From Alphaproteobacteria bacterium (GTDB taxonomy: Bacteria; Pseudomonadota; Alphaproteobacteria; CACIAM-22H2), in assembly GCA_016124335.1 (NCBI GenBank), contig WGNX01000004.1, positions 80,418-144,417 on the forward strand: a DNA stretch of 64,000 bases, written 5' to 3'. Of the stretch, positions 28,129 to 37,049 are shown piece by piece (within the stretch, counting starts at the first letter, position 1; each line of letters starts with the position of its first letter). The translations under genes and the position numbers were made by a program. Under the pieces are notes generated by a model, which made no database searches, was not told the DNA's origin, and saw only the letters and a program-made list of their open reading frames with translations.

Positions 28129-28725
28129 ATGGCTTTCTATCCGCAAGAGCGGCTGGCGCTCTTCATCGACGGCCCCAATCTCTACAATGCCGCGCGTGCG
28201 CTCAACTTCGACATCGACTACCGCCGGCTTCTCCAGCTTTTCCAGAGCAAGGGCCGCCTGATCCGGGCTTTCTACTACACCGCGCTCGCCGAAGATCAGG
28301 ATTATTCGCCGATCCGCCCGCTGGTCGACTGGCTGGACTACAACGGCTTCACGATGGTCACGAAGCCGATGAAGGAATTCACCGATACCGCCGGCCGGCG
28401 CCGGTTCCGCGGCAACATGGATATCGAATTGGCGGTCGACATGATGGATCTCGCCGAACGGATCGACCATGCGGTCCTGTTTTCCGGCGACGGCAATTTC
28501 CGCCGGCTGGTCGAGGCCGTCCAGCGCCGCGGCGTGCGCGTTTCCGTCGTCTCGACAATCCGCACGCAGCCGCCGATGGTCGCCGACGAACTTCGTCGTC
28601 AGGCCGACATGTTCGTCGAGCTTTTCGATCTCGCGCAGCATATCCAGCGCGCGGGCGGCGAGCGGCGCGATGCAAGCGGCGGCGCGCAGCCGCCGGCCGC
28701 CGGCGCCCCGGCCGACAACGCTTGA
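28129..28725 (+). CDS. NYN domain protein (LabA/DUF88 family), predicted ribonuclease
   Basis: A 198-residue protein with a PIN-like NYN domain. The first acidic residue is in LALFIDGPNLYNAAR (D15), with further aspartates in DIELAVDMMDLAERIDHAVLFSGDGNFRRLVEAVQRRG, the standard metal site of NYN nucleases. The C-terminus (about 178-198) is Gly/Ala/Pro-rich. LabA-type NYN proteins are proposed RNases. In alphaproteobacteria this gene often sits near rpoZ and smpB. Its TGA overlaps the TTG start of the uracil-DNA glycosylase that follows. Confidence 0.9.
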   Translation: MAFYPQERLALFIDGPNLYNAARALNFDIDYRRLLQLFQSKGRLIRAFYYTALAEDQDYSPIRPLVDWLDYNGFTMVTKPMKEFTDTAGRRRFRGNMDIELAVDMMDLAERIDHAVLFSGDGNFRRLVEAVQRRGVRVSVVSTIRTQPPMVADELRRQADMFVELFDLAQHIQRAGGERRDASGGAQPPAAGAPADNA

Positions 28726-29381
28726 GCCCAGCAGTGCACGAGCCGGGCCGCGACTGCGCGCTCTGCCCGCGCCTTTGCGCCTTGCGCGCGAAACTGCGCG
28801 TCGACCATCCGGCTTGGCACAACGCGCCGGTGCCGAGTTTCGGCAACGCGCGCGCGCGGCTGCTCGTCGTCGGGCTGGCACCGGGCCTGAAGGGCGCCAA
28901 CCGTACCGGGCGGCCGTTCACCGGCGATTTCGCCGGCGACCTGCTGTATTCGACGCTGAAAAAGTTCGGCCTCGCGCGCGGCACCTACCGCGCCGGGCGC
29001 GAGGATGCGGCCTGGCACCCCGACGATCTGGAACTCACGGGTGCGCGCCTGACCAATGCCGTGCGCTGCCTGCCGCCCGCCAACAAGCCCCTGCCCGCCG
29101 AGGCTGCCGCCTGCCGCCCGTTCCTGAAGGCGGAAATCGGCGCGATGCCGGGCTTGCGGATCGTGCTCGCACTCGGCCGTGTCGCGCATGATGCAACGCT
29201 TGCCGCCTTCGGCCTGCGCGCGGCGAGCGCACGTTTCGCGCACGGTGCATTTCACGAATTGCCTGGCGACCGCCTGCTTGCCGACAGTTATCATTGCTCG
29301 CGCTACAACACGAACACCCGCCGCCTGACGCCCGAGATGTTCGAGGCCGTGTTCGCCGAAATCCGCCGCCGGCTCGACTGA
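28722..29381 (+). CDS. Uracil-DNA glycosylase family 5 (UdgB-like)
   Basis: Removes uracil and possibly other deaminated bases from DNA. The 219-residue protein shows the family 4/5 motif GLAPGLKGANRTGRPFTGDFAGDLLYSTL, the cysteines CALCPRLCALR near residues 12-22 and CRPFLKAE, consistent with a [4Fe-4S] cluster, and the C-terminal DSYHCSRYNTNTRRLT motif. Start TTG 28722 is chosen because MSPAVHEPGRDC resembles the N-terminus of homologues; GTG 28734 is the alternative. TTG overlaps the NYN stop (TTGA). No strong ribosome site is visible, so translation may depend on the NYN gene. Confidence 0.85.
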   Translation: MSPAVHEPGRDCALCPRLCALRAKLRVDHPAWHNAPVPSFGNARARLLVVGLAPGLKGANRTGRPFTGDFAGDLLYSTLKKFGLARGTYRAGREDAAWHPDDLELTGARLTNAVRCLPPANKPLPAEAAACRPFLKAEIGAMPGLRIVLALGRVAHDATLAAFGLRAASARFAHGAFHELPGDRLLADSYHCSRYNTNTRRLTPEMFEAVFAEIRRRLD

Positions 29382-29389
29382 AAGCCGCC

Positions 29390-29938
29390 TTACGCGACGA
29401 GGTCGCGCAATTCCAGCACGTGGAGCGTCAACTGCCGCCAGCCGCCGCGCAGCGGATAGTTGCGGATTACCGGCCCTTCGGCGCGGAAACCGAGTTTCAC
29501 CAGAACGCGCTCGGACGGCGCGTTGCCCGGAAACGTCTCCGCGACCATCCGTTTGACGCCAAGCCGGCGTGCGTGCGCGACGATCGCATCGCCCGCCTCG
29601 GTCGCATATCCATTTCCGCGATAGGCCGCACCGATCCAGTAGCCGAAACCGGGGATGCCGTCGCGCGGGCCGCCGAAGCCGCTCGTGCCCACGAACGTCC
29701 CGCTCGCATCGCGCAGCGCAAACACGTGCCCGCCCGGCCCCGTGCGCAGCTCGATCCACTCGCGTGCGGCTTCCACCGTTAGCGGGTCGGGCATGTGCGA
29801 CAGCATCGCGATCGCCGCCGGATCGGCGCCCAGCAAATCGGCGAAATGGCGCGCATCGTCGGGCACGAGCGGGCGCATCTCCAGACGCGGCGAGCGCAGG
29901 ACCGCCGCGTTCGTCGCAAAAAGGAGCGGGACGCGCAC
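29390..29938 (-). CDS. GNAT family N-acetyltransferase (RimJ/RimL-like)
   Basis: A 182-residue acetyltransferase of the RimJ/RimL group. It has LRSPRLEMRPLVPDDARHFADLL, then GFGYWIGAAYRGNGYATEAGDAIVAHARRLGVKRMVAETFPGNAPSERVLVKLGFRAEG, the acetyl-CoA binding (YRGNGYATEA) and substrate regions. The substrate is unknown. Start GTG 29938 is only two bases beyond the smpB stop, so it is probably co-expressed with smpB. Upstream in-frame residues are just the shadow of smpB. It is convergent with the UDG gene. Confidence 0.85.
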   Translation of the reverse strand: MRVPLLFATNAAVLRSPRLEMRPLVPDDARHFADLLGADPAAIAMLSHMPDPLTVEAAREWIELRTGPGGHVFALRDASGTFVGTSGFGGPRDGIPGFGYWIGAAYRGNGYATEAGDAIVAHARRLGVKRMVAETFPGNAPSERVLVKLGFRAEGPVIRNYPLRGGWRQLTLHVLELRDLVA

Positions 29939-29940
29939 GG

Positions 29941-30414
29941 CTAGCCGCGATGCGCGAGAAGCCGTGCCTGACTGCGCTTCCAGTCGCGCGTCGCGATCGC
30001 TTCCCGTTTGTCGGCCTTCTTGCGGCCCTTCGCGAGGCCGACCTCGAGCTTGGCAAGCCCGCGCGGATTGAAATAGACCTGCAACGGAACGAGCGTCATC
30101 CCCTCGCGCGTGACCGCGCCGATGAGCTTGTGCATCTCGGTCCGGCTCACGAGGATCTTTCGCGCGCGGCGCGGCTCGTGGTTGAGGCGGTTGCCGCCGG
30201 CATATTCGGGAATATGCGCATCGAGCAGCCAAAGCTCGCCGCCGCGTTCGCCGACATGCGCTTCGGCGATCGCCACCCCTGCACCCGCGCGCAGCGACTT
30301 CACTTCCGTTCCCGTCAGCACGAGCCCCGCCTCGAGCGTGCGCTCGATCGTGAAGTCGTGGCGCGCCTTCCGGTTGGTCGCAGCGACCTTGCGGTCCGTA
30401 TCGGGGGCGGCCAT
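29941..30414 (-). CDS. smpB: SsrA-binding protein SmpB
   Basis: Binds tmRNA and delivers it to stalled ribosomes for trans-translation. The 157-residue protein has the conserved [32 protein letters not shown]-terminus, [18 protein letters not shown], and the basic tail [22 protein letters not shown]. It lies 22 bases after dapA on the same strand, a common alphaproteobacterial pairing. The tmRNA gene is not in this window. Confidence 0.96.
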   Translation of the reverse strand: MAAPDTDRKVAATNRKARHDFTIERTLEAGLVLTGTEVKSLRAGAGVAIAEAHVGERGGELWLLDAHIPEYAGGNRLNHEPRRARKILVSRTEMHKLIGAVTREGMTLVPLQVYFNPRGLAKLEVGLAKGRKKADKREAIATRDWKRSQARLLAHRG

Positions 30415-30436
30415 CGGCGTCGGCGGACGTCCTGCG

Positions 30437-31312
30437 CTAGCGCAGGAGGCCCGCCCCCTTCATCGTCGCGCGCACGCGCTCTTTCGTCGCGGCCGCGATG
30501 GGGCCGAGCGGCAGGCGCACCTCGTCGGTGCACAGGCCGAGGAGCGAGGCCGCGTACTTGACCGGGCCCGGGCTCGTTTCCGAGAACAGCGCCTTGTGCA
30601 GCGGCATCAGCGTGTCCTGGATCTTCAGCGCCGTCTTGCCGTCGCCCTTCAGCGAGGCGGCCTGCATCCGGGCGACGAGCTTGGGCGCGATGTTGCCGGT
30701 GACCGAGATGCAGCCAACGCCGCCCGTGGCATTGAACGCCAGCGCCGTGCCGTCGTCGCCGTCGAGCTGGACGAAATCGGCACCGCACGCAAGGCGCTGG
30801 AGGCCCGGACGGGTCAGGTCGCCGGTGGCATCCTTCACGCCGACGATGTTCTTGATCTGCGCCAGGCGCCCCATCGTCTCCACCGACATGTCGACCGCGC
30901 AGCGGCCGGGGATGTTGTAGATGAAGATCGGAATCTTCACCGACTTGGCGATCGCCTTGTAGTGAAGGTAGAGCCCTTCCTGCGAAGGCTTGTTGTAATA
31001 GGGCGTCACAACGAGTGCGGCATCGCACCCTGCCTTCTCGGCATGCTTGGTAAGGCTGATCGCCTCTTCGGTCGAGTTCGAGCCGGTACCCGCCATCACG
31101 GGCACGCGGCCCTTGGCAGCTGCCACGCACATCTCGATCACAGCTTCGTGCTCGGCATGGCTCAGCGTGGGCGATTCGCCGGTCGTTCCGCACGGAACGA
31201 GCCCGTTCGTCCCCTGCGCGATCTGCCAGGCCACGAATTTCTTGAACGCCGGCTCGTCCACCTGGCCGTTGCGGAACGGCGTGATGAGGGCGACGAATGA
31301 ACCCTTGAACAT
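30437..31312 (-). CDS. dapA: 4-hydroxy-tetrahydrodipicolinate synthase
   Basis: Condenses pyruvate with aspartate semialdehyde in lysine and diaminopimelate synthesis. The 291-residue protein has GTTGESPTL (about 42-50), the Schiff-base Lys K160 in [10 protein letters not shown]132 in FIYNIPGRC, and [15 protein letters not shown]. Standard TIM-barrel length. It diverges from the lytic transglycosylase across about 119 bases and leads a dapA-smpB-GNAT unit. Confidence 0.95.
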   Translation of the reverse strand: MFKGSFVALITPFRNGQVDEPAFKKFVAWQIAQGTNGLVPCGTTGESPTLSHAEHEAVIEMCVAAAKGRVPVMAGTGSNSTEEAISLTKHAEKAGCDAALVVTPYYNKPSQEGLYLHYKAIAKSVKIPIFIYNIPGRCAVDMSVETMGRLAQIKNIVGVKDATGDLTRPGLQRLACGADFVQLDGDDGTALAFNATGGVGCISVTGNIAPKLVARMQAASLKGDGKTALKIQDTLMPLHKALFSETSPGPVKYAASLLGLCTDEVRLPLGPIAAATKERVRATMKGAGLLR

Positions 31313-31431
31313 GGGAACGAACTCCGGGCGGTTTATGGTTGTCGGGCCGGGAACTTAGACCCGCGCGGGCGCGCGCGCAACCGGGCACGTCGCGCCTTGC
31401 GCTCGGAGTTCGGGCGGTTTTAACTGATTGG

Positions 31432-33576
31432 ATGACTTGGCCGATCCGATTCGCACTCGCGACCGCCCTTGCGGCGCTGTCGCTTGCCGCCTGCGAGCGC
31501 AGTGATGCGGCGAGCGTGCCTGCGAAAGCAGATGCTCCGCCAAGCGAAAGCGTCGCCCTTGCAGCAGCAGGCGCCGACGAAACGCTCCCGACCCGGGTCG
31601 CACAGGCCCGAACCGGCACGCAGACCGCCGCCATCAACACCGCCGCACGCGCCATTCCGCCGCTGGGCCCGCCCGTTCTCAACGCCCAGCAGCGCGAGAT
31701 CTATACGCAGGTCTTCTCCGCGGTCGAGGCGGGGCGCTGGGAAGCCGCACGCACGCTGCTCGCCCGCGGCAACAACCCGGTCGCAAACAAGCTTTTCCGC
31801 TGGCTCGAGCTGCAACTCCCCCGATCGGGCGTGGCGTTCGAGGATATCGTCCAGTTCGTCGACCAGAATCCCGACTGGCCTTCGCTCGACACGATTTCGC
31901 GCCGGGCGGAGGAAGCGCTGCTCGATCGCCCGTCGAACGATACGCTCGTGCTGGCCTGGTTCGGGACACGCAGCCCGCTCACGCCGGACGGCGCGATGCG
32001 CTATGCCGAAGCGCTGGCCAACGCGGGCGAGCGCGCGCACGCCGACCAGGTCATCCGCGATCACTGGGTCTCGGGCACGTTCAACGACGTCCAGCACAAG
32101 CGCTGGCTCGAACATTATCGCAAGCTTTTCACGCCCGAGCTCAACTGGGCCAAGCTCGACAAGCTCCTTTGGGAAGGCAAGACAGCCGAAGTCCGGCGGG
32201 TATTGCCCCTTGTCTCGCCCGAGCGGCGCCTGCTGGCCGATGCGCGCATGCGCATCCATGCCGGCGCAAATGCCGAAGCGCAAAACCGGCGCGTGCCGGA
32301 AAGCCTGCGCGGCGATTCCGGCCTGCTGTTCGAACGCGCGCGCGCCTGGCGGCGCGCCAATCGCGAAGCCTCCGTCCGCGAGATCTTCCGCAACCTGCCG
32401 CGCAACATCGCGCGGCCCGAAATGTGGTGGCCCGAACGCGGCGCGCTCGCCCGCCGGTCCCTTGCTGCCGGCGACGCGGCGGAGGCCTACCGGCTGGTCA
32501 ATGCCCACCAGATGGCGCCGACTGCCGGCGCACCCTATCTCGAAGCGGAATTCCTTGCCGGCTGGATTGCGCTCCGGCGCACGAACCAGTCGAAGGCAGC
32601 GCTCGAGCATTTCCGCCACGTGTTCGAAACCGCGCGCTACCCGGTATCGCGCGCGCGCGGCGCGTATTGGGCTGCCCGCGCCTTCGATGCGATGTCCGAC
32701 GCCGACAAGGCGCGCGAATGGTACGTGCGCGCCGCCGAATTCCACACGACCTATTACGGGCAGCTTGCCAACGCGCGCCTTTCCGGCGACGCGCGTCAGC
32801 CCTGGCCAAGCCCGATCGTTCCGACCGCCGAGGAACGCCGGGCCTTCGACCGGAGCGAGCCCGTGCGCGCCGCCCGCGTCCTCGTTGAAACACGCGAGAA
32901 ACCGGAACGCGCGCGCCCGTTCCTCGTCCGGCTCGCCAACGTCGCGCGCACGCCGGCCCAGCACGCGCTGGTCTCCGAATTCGCCCACCAGCTCGGCCGC
33001 AACGATCTGGCGGTCATCGTTTCCAAACGTTCGGCGCAGGTGGCCGGCGTCCAGCTGCACGATCTTGGCTGGCCGACGATGCCGTTGACCGGCGACCGCC
33101 CGGAGAAGGCGTTGACCTATGCCATCATCCGGCAGGAAAGCCAGTTCGAACCCGAGGCGGTGAGCCGTGCGGGCGCACGCGGCCTCATGCAGCTGATGCC
33201 CGCCACCGCGCGCGCGGTGGCCAAGGGCGAGAACATCTCCGGTCACTATATCGAACGCCTCTTCGAGCCGACCTATAACCTGCGTGTCGGGCGGACATAT
33301 CTGGCCACGCTGGTCGACGATTTCGGCGGCTCGTACGTCCTCGCGGTCGCGGCCTATAACGCCGGCCCCAGCCGTGCGCGCGAGTGGATGCGTACCTATG
33401 GCGATCCGCGTTCGCCGGAAGTGGACGTCGTCGACTGGATCGAGATGATCCCGTTCGAGGAAACACGCTCGTACGTCCAGCGCGTGATGGAAAACCTGCA
33501 TGTCTACCGGCGCAACCTGCAGCCCACGCAGGTCGCAGTCGACGTCGAACGGGACTTGCAGCGCGGCCGGAACTGA
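31432..33576 (+). CDS. slt: Lytic murein transglycosylase (Slt70-type lipoprotein)
   Basis: Cleaves peptidoglycan between N-acetylmuramic acid and N-acetylglucosamine, making 1,6-anhydro ends. The 714-residue protein begins with a lipoprotein signal (LALATALAALSLAAC, lipobox LAAC, Cys near 21). A long alpha-superhelical region of TPR-like repeats (about 100-540) precedes a C-terminal SLT domain. E569, in YAIIRQESQFEPEAVSRAGARGLMQLMP, is the catalytic acid. Full length for Slt70. It is divergent from dapA and two bases ahead of the next start. ATG 31432 is the only start near the signal peptide. Confidence 0.92.
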   Translation: MTWPIRFALATALAALSLAACERSDAASVPAKADAPPSESVALAAAGADETLPTRVAQARTGTQTAAINTAARAIPPLGPPVLNAQQREIYTQVFSAVEAGRWEAARTLLARGNNPVANKLFRWLELQLPRSGVAFEDIVQFVDQNPDWPSLDTISRRAEEALLDRPSNDTLVLAWFGTRSPLTPDGAMRYAEALANAGERAHADQVIRDHWVSGTFNDVQHKRWLEHYRKLFTPELNWAKLDKLLWEGKTAEVRRVLPLVSPERRLLADARMRIHAGANAEAQNRRVPESLRGDSGLLFERARAWRRANREASVREIFRNLPRNIARPEMWWPERGALARRSLAAGDAAEAYRLVNAHQMAPTAGAPYLEAEFLAGWIALRRTNQSKAALEHFRHVFETARYPVSRARGAYWAARAFDAMSDADKAREWYVRAAEFHTTYYGQLANARLSGDARQPWPSPIVPTAEERRAFDRSEPVRAARVLVETREKPERARPFLVRLANVARTPAQHALVSEFAHQLGRNDLAVIVSKRSAQVAGVQLHDLGWPTMPLTGDRPEKALTYAIIRQESQFEPEAVSRAGARGLMQLMPATARAVAKGENISGHYIERLFEPTYNLRVGRTYLATLVDDFGGSYVLAVAAYNAGPSRAREWMRTYGDPRSPEVDVVDWIEMIPFEETRSYVQRVMENLHVYRRNLQPTQVAVDVERDLQRGRN

Positions 33577-33577
33577 A

Positions 33578-34105
33578 ATGACATTCGCCGTCCGCGCGAT
33601 CGGCCCGCAGGACGGGCCGGTGATCGCAGCACTTCACGCCGCCAGCTGGAAGGACGCCTATCGCGGCATCCTGTCCGACGAATTTCTCGCGAGCGAAATC
33701 GACGACGAGCGCCGACATGTGTGGGCCCTGCGCATGTCCACGTGGAATCCGGCACGCAGCTTCGGGGAAATCGCGGAGATCGACGGCATGCCCGTCGGTT
33801 TCGTGTGCGTGATGGCCGACGCCGATCCCGCGCACGGCGCGCTGCTCGACAATCTCCATATCCTGCCGGGCAGCCGTGCATCGGGGCTCGGCCGCCGCCT
33901 GCTCGGCGATGCCGCGCGTTGGGTCGCGCAAGAGCTGCCGGGCACGCCGATGCATCTGACCGTCTATGTCGCGAACGAAGGCGCGCGCGGCTTCTACCGC
34001 CGCATGGGCGGGATCGAATCGGCACCGTTCGAGGAACGCGAGCACGATGGCCGCCTGCATCGCATCGTCCGTTTCATCTGGCCCGATCCGGGGAGCATCC
34101 GCTGA
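33578..34105 (+). CDS. GNAT family N-acetyltransferase
   Basis: A 175-residue acetyltransferase beginning two bases after the slt stop. It has the GNAT core: LHAASWKDAYRGILSDEFL at the N-terminus, LDNLHILPGSRASGLGRRLLGDAARWVAQEL (acetyl-CoA loop) at about 88-118, and MHLTVYVANEGARGFYRRMG near the C-terminus. The acceptor is unknown. It overlaps the next gene's CTG start by four bases. It may be coexpressed with slt, but a link to peptidoglycan recycling is speculation. Confidence 0.85.
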   Translation: MTFAVRAIGPQDGPVIAALHAASWKDAYRGILSDEFLASEIDDERRHVWALRMSTWNPARSFGEIAEIDGMPVGFVCVMADADPAHGALLDNLHILPGSRASGLGRRLLGDAARWVAQELPGTPMHLTVYVANEGARGFYRRMGGIESAPFEEREHDGRLHRIVRFIWPDPGSIR

Positions 34106-34761
34106 AGATCGGCCTCGTCATCTTCGACATGGACGGCGTGCTGGTGGATTCCGAGCGCATCGCCAATCGCATCATGCACGAAAGCCTCGTCGCAAACGGC
34201 GTCGGCATGACTCTCGAAGAGTCACAACGCGCCTTCGTCGGACGCAAGGACAGTTGGGCCGTCACATACGTGCGCGAAAGTTTCGGCATCGAACTTCCGA
34301 AAGACTTTGTCGCGCGATTGCACGAAAGAACGCTCGCCGCATACGACACCGAACTGAAGGCCGTGGATGGCGTTGCGGCGGCGATCGATGCACTCGATGC
34401 GCCGTTTTGCCTGGCTTCCTCCAGCGATCCGGTGCGGATCGAAAAAAGCCTCCGGCTTTGCGGTCTCTCGGACCGCTTCGGTACGCGCACGTTCAGTTCG
34501 GTGCAGGTGAAGCACGGCAAACCCGCGCCCGACCTGTTCCTGCTGGCGGCGATAACGATGGGATTTGCGCCCGCGTACTGCGCCGTCGTCGAGGACACGC
34601 TTGTGGGGCTCGCGGCGGCGAAAGCGGCGGGAATGAGCGCTTTCGCCTATGCGGGCGCAGGCCACACGCCGCGCGGCGAACTTGCCGCGACGGGTGCGAC
34701 CGTTTTCGATCGGATGGACGAACTGCCCGCCCTGCTCAGTCGTTCTGCAGCAGGTGGATGA
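34102..34761 (+). CDS. HAD-family hydrolase, beta-phosphoglucomutase-like, CTG start
   Basis: A 219-residue HAD phosphatase or phosphomutase. Motif I is FDMDGVLVDSE, with a helical cap domain (about 20-75), motif II CLASSSDPVRIEKS, and the Lys of motif III in HGKPAPDLFL. It resembles the YcjU/beta-phosphoglucomutase group. No ATG, GTG or TTG occurs between the upstream stop region and motif I, but a CTG at 34102 lies six bases after GGGGAG and overlaps the TGA of the previous gene (CTGA). A CTG start is therefore inferred. Its C-terminus overlaps the convergent dehydrogenase gene by 26 bases. Confidence 0.8.
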   Translation: MKIGLVIFDMDGVLVDSERIANRIMHESLVANGVGMTLEESQRAFVGRKDSWAVTYVRESFGIELPKDFVARLHERTLAAYDTELKAVDGVAAAIDALDAPFCLASSSDPVRIEKSLRLCGLSDRFGTRTFSSVQVKHGKPAPDLFLLAAITMGFAPAYCAVVEDTLVGLAAAKAAGMSAFAYAGAGHTPRGELAATGATVFDRMDELPALLSRSAAGG

Positions 34762-35605
34762 GGGCCGACGTATCCCAGCGGCCTCCGCCGCGCGCCTGGA
34801 CGGCCGCGTAGAACTGGTCGATCAGAGCCGTGCCCGGCAGGCGGGCCTTGTTGTTCTTGGCTTCCGCCAGGCAGATCGACAGGTCCTTGCGCATCCAGTC
34901 GATCGCGAAGCCGAAGTCGAACTTGCCCTGCACCATCGTCTTGGCGCGGTTTTCCATCTGCCAGGAACCGGCGGCGCCCTTCGTGATGACCGAGAGCACC
35001 TTGTCGGCGTCGAGCCCGGCCTTCATCGCGAAGTTCATGCCTTCCGACAGGCCCTGCAGCAGGCCGGCGATGCAGATCTGGTTGACCATCTTGGTGAGCT
35101 GGCCCGCACCGGCCGGCCCCATGTGGGTCAGCGCCTTGGCGTAGATCTTCAGGACCGGCTCGGCCTTCGCGAACGTCGCATCCGCCCCGCCGACCATGAT
35201 GCCAAGCTGGCCGTTCTCCGCGCCGGCCTGTCCGCCCGAAACCGGCGCGTCGAGGAAGCCGATGCCCTTCTCGCCCGCAGCCTTTTCGATCTCGCGCGCG
35301 ACCGCGGCCGATGCCGTCGTATGGTCGACGAAAATGGCACCCGACTTCATGCCCGCAAGCGCGCCATCCTTGCCGTAGACGACCGAACGCAGGTCATCGT
35401 CATTGCCCACGCACGCCAGAACGATGTCGGCGCCCGACGCGGCGGCGGCCGGCGTCGGCGCGCTCGTCCCGCCATGCTTGGCAACCCAGGCGGCGGCCTT
35501 GGCGGCATTCCGGTTGTACACGGTGACCGAATGGCCGGCCTTCTGCAGGTGGCCCGCCATCGGAAAGCCCATCACGCCCAGACCCAGAAATGCCAGCTTG
35601 GCCAT
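34736..35605 (-). CDS. NAD(P)-dependent beta-hydroxyacid dehydrogenase (3-hydroxyisobutyrate/tartronate-semialdehyde reductase family)
   Basis: A 289-residue oxidoreductase of the 3-hydroxyisobutyrate dehydrogenase family. The Rossmann loop is FLGLGVMGFPMAGHLQKAG (about 5-23). The substrate loop DAPVSGGQAGAENGQLGIMVGG and the catalytic Lys in GAGQLTKMVNQ (about 170) are present. It could reduce tartronate semialdehyde, succinate semialdehyde or methylmalonate semialdehyde, and the sequence alone does not decide. The convergent HAD gene overlaps its end by 26 bases. It starts at ATG 35605, next to the 41-residue small protein gene. Confidence 0.88.
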   Translation of the reverse strand: MAKLAFLGLGVMGFPMAGHLQKAGHSVTVYNRNAAKAAAWVAKHGGTSAPTPAAAASGADIVLACVGNDDDLRSVVYGKDGALAGMKSGAIFVDHTTASAAVAREIEKAAGEKGIGFLDAPVSGGQAGAENGQLGIMVGGADATFAKAEPVLKIYAKALTHMGPAGAGQLTKMVNQICIAGLLQGLSEGMNFAMKAGLDADKVLSVITKGAAGSWQMENRAKTMVQGKFDFGFAIDWMRKDLSICLAEAKNNKARLPGTALIDQFYAAVQARGGGRWDTSALIHLLQND

Positions 35606-35666
35606 CGTCGCACTCCTCCCTTGCTCGCGCCTTCAATGCGGCGCGCGAAAACAGGCGCAACTTGTC

Positions 35667-35792
35667 TCAGAGACAGGCGATGAACGCAAGATCGAGCAGG
35701 ATGGATGGCCCGCGTGTCGCCCAAAGCCAGACCGCGCCGAGAAACACGGCGCCGACGCCGGCAATCAGGCCGATGCGCGCCGCGGTTCCCAT
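35667..35792 (-). CDS. Small membrane protein (41 residues)
   Basis: A 41-residue open frame beginning MGTAARIGLIAGVGAVFLG with a single hydrophobic helix (about 7-24), then WLWATRGPSILLDLAFIACL, so almost all of it could sit in the membrane. It starts five bases downstream of the MFS gene stop on the same strand, suggesting a shared transcript. The Trp and Arg-Gly-Pro pattern and gene position look like a genuine small protein, but I do not recognise a family. It may be an unannotated auxiliary of the transporter. Confidence 0.5.
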   Translation of the reverse strand: MGTAARIGLIAGVGAVFLGAVWLWATRGPSILLDLAFIACL

Positions 35793-35797
35793 TCCCC

Positions 35798-37003
35798 TCA
35801 GTCCCCGGCAGCCGCAGCAAGCCGCGGCTGGGGCGCGTCGCGCAACGGCCAGTGGAGTGCCGCGGCAACGAAGCCGAGCAGGACGCACAGCTTCCAGACG
35901 ACATCGTACGAGCCGTACACGTCATAGACCTTGCCGCCCAGCCAGGCGCCCAGGAAGCTGCCGATCTGGTGCGAGAAGAAGACGATGCCATAGAGCGTGG
36001 ACATGTACGTCGTGCCGAAAATCTGCGCGACGAGGCCCGAGGTCAGCGGCACTGTCGAAAGCCACAGCAGCCCCAACGCCGCCGTGAAGACGAGCACGCT
36101 TGCCTCGCTGATCGGCGTCATCAGGAAGATGATGAACACGAACGACCGGCCGATATAGATGCCGGCAAGCAGGTACTTCTTGCGCTTGGTCTGGCCAAGC
36201 ATGCCGGCAACGTAGGTCCCGATGATGTTGAACAGGCCAACCAGCGCCAGCCCCCACGCGCCGACCCAGCCCGGCAATCCCTTGTCGGCGACATAGGCCG
36301 GCAGGTGCACGCCGACGAACACGACCTGGAAGCCGCAGACGAAGAAGCCGATCGTCAGCAGCCAGAAACCGGAATGCCCCAGCGCTTCCCGGAGCGCCTC
36401 GCCAAGCGTCTGCTTCGATTGGGCGGAAGCCGGTGCCGCGAGGCCGCGCAGGCCCAGCGCTAGCGGCGCGATCGACACGGCGGATACCGCGATACCGACA
36501 AGCGCTTCGCGCCAGCCGACCATGTCGAGCAATATCTGGCCGAACGGCACGCAGGCGAACTGCCCGAAAGATCCGCCAGCTGCGACGATCCCCAACGCAA
36601 GCGACCGCTTTTCCGGCGGTGCGGCGCGACCGACCGCGCCGAGGATGATCGAAAACCCGGCCCCCGCCATTGCGAAGCCCTGCAGCACGTTTCCGACAAG
36701 AATCAGCGTTCCGTCGGTCGCGGCAGAAAGCGACCAGAATCCGGCCGCATAAAGGAGTCCGCCCAGGACAACGGCGCGCGAAGTGCCGAACTTGTCCGCG
36801 ATGGCGCCGGCAAAGGGACCGGCCAATCCCCACAGCAGATTGGAGACTGCCGCGCCGAGCGCGAAGACTTCGCGGCCGACACCGAGTTCGATCGTCATGG
36901 GTTTCAGGAACAGGCCGAGAGTCTGGCGCAGGCCCATCATCACGGTCAGGACAAGCGACCCGCAGATAAGTATCGTCAGGTAACTGCTCTTGCGGACTTC
37001 CAT
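35798..37003 (-). CDS. MFS transporter
   Basis: A 401-residue 12-helix major facilitator transporter. The first half contains GLRQTLGLFLKPMTIELGVGREVFALGAAVSNLLWGLAGPFAGAIADKFGTSRAVVLGG with the characteristic MFS loop 2-3 motif (ADKFGTSR). A hydrophilic central loop is at about residues 190-215. It resembles the oxalate/formate or monocarboxylate-type antiporters, but the substrate is unknown. GAGGGG precedes the ATG at 37003. A perfect inverted repeat lies about 25 bases upstream. Confidence 0.87.
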   Translation of the reverse strand: MEVRKSSYLTILICGSLVLTVMMGLRQTLGLFLKPMTIELGVGREVFALGAAVSNLLWGLAGPFAGAIADKFGTSRAVVLGGLLYAAGFWSLSAATDGTLILVGNVLQGFAMAGAGFSIILGAVGRAAPPEKRSLALGIVAAGGSFGQFACVPFGQILLDMVGWREALVGIAVSAVSIAPLALGLRGLAAPASAQSKQTLGEALREALGHSGFWLLTIGFFVCGFQVVFVGVHLPAYVADKGLPGWVGAWGLALVGLFNIIGTYVAGMLGQTKRKKYLLAGIYIGRSFVFIIFLMTPISEASVLVFTAALGLLWLSTVPLTSGLVAQIFGTTYMSTLYGIVFFSHQIGSFLGAWLGGKVYDVYGSYDVVWKLCVLLGFVAAALHWPLRDAPQPRLAAAAGD

Positions 37004-37026
37004 GTTCGACCCCTCGAATTCGGATT

Positions 37027-37049
37027 GGGTGATAATCCTGCGATCACCC
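37027..37049. promoter_or_regulatory. inverted repeat upstream of the MFS gene
   Basis: GGGTGAT-N9-ATCACCC is a perfect 7-bp inverted repeat 24 bases upstream of the MFS ATG. It may be an operator for an unlinked regulator. No regulator gene is adjacent. Confidence 0.4.

Noticed and set aside
31420..33501. A 693-codon open frame antisense to the lytic transglycosylase
   Set aside because: It mirrors the slt gene, whose SLT domain and lipobox are clear.
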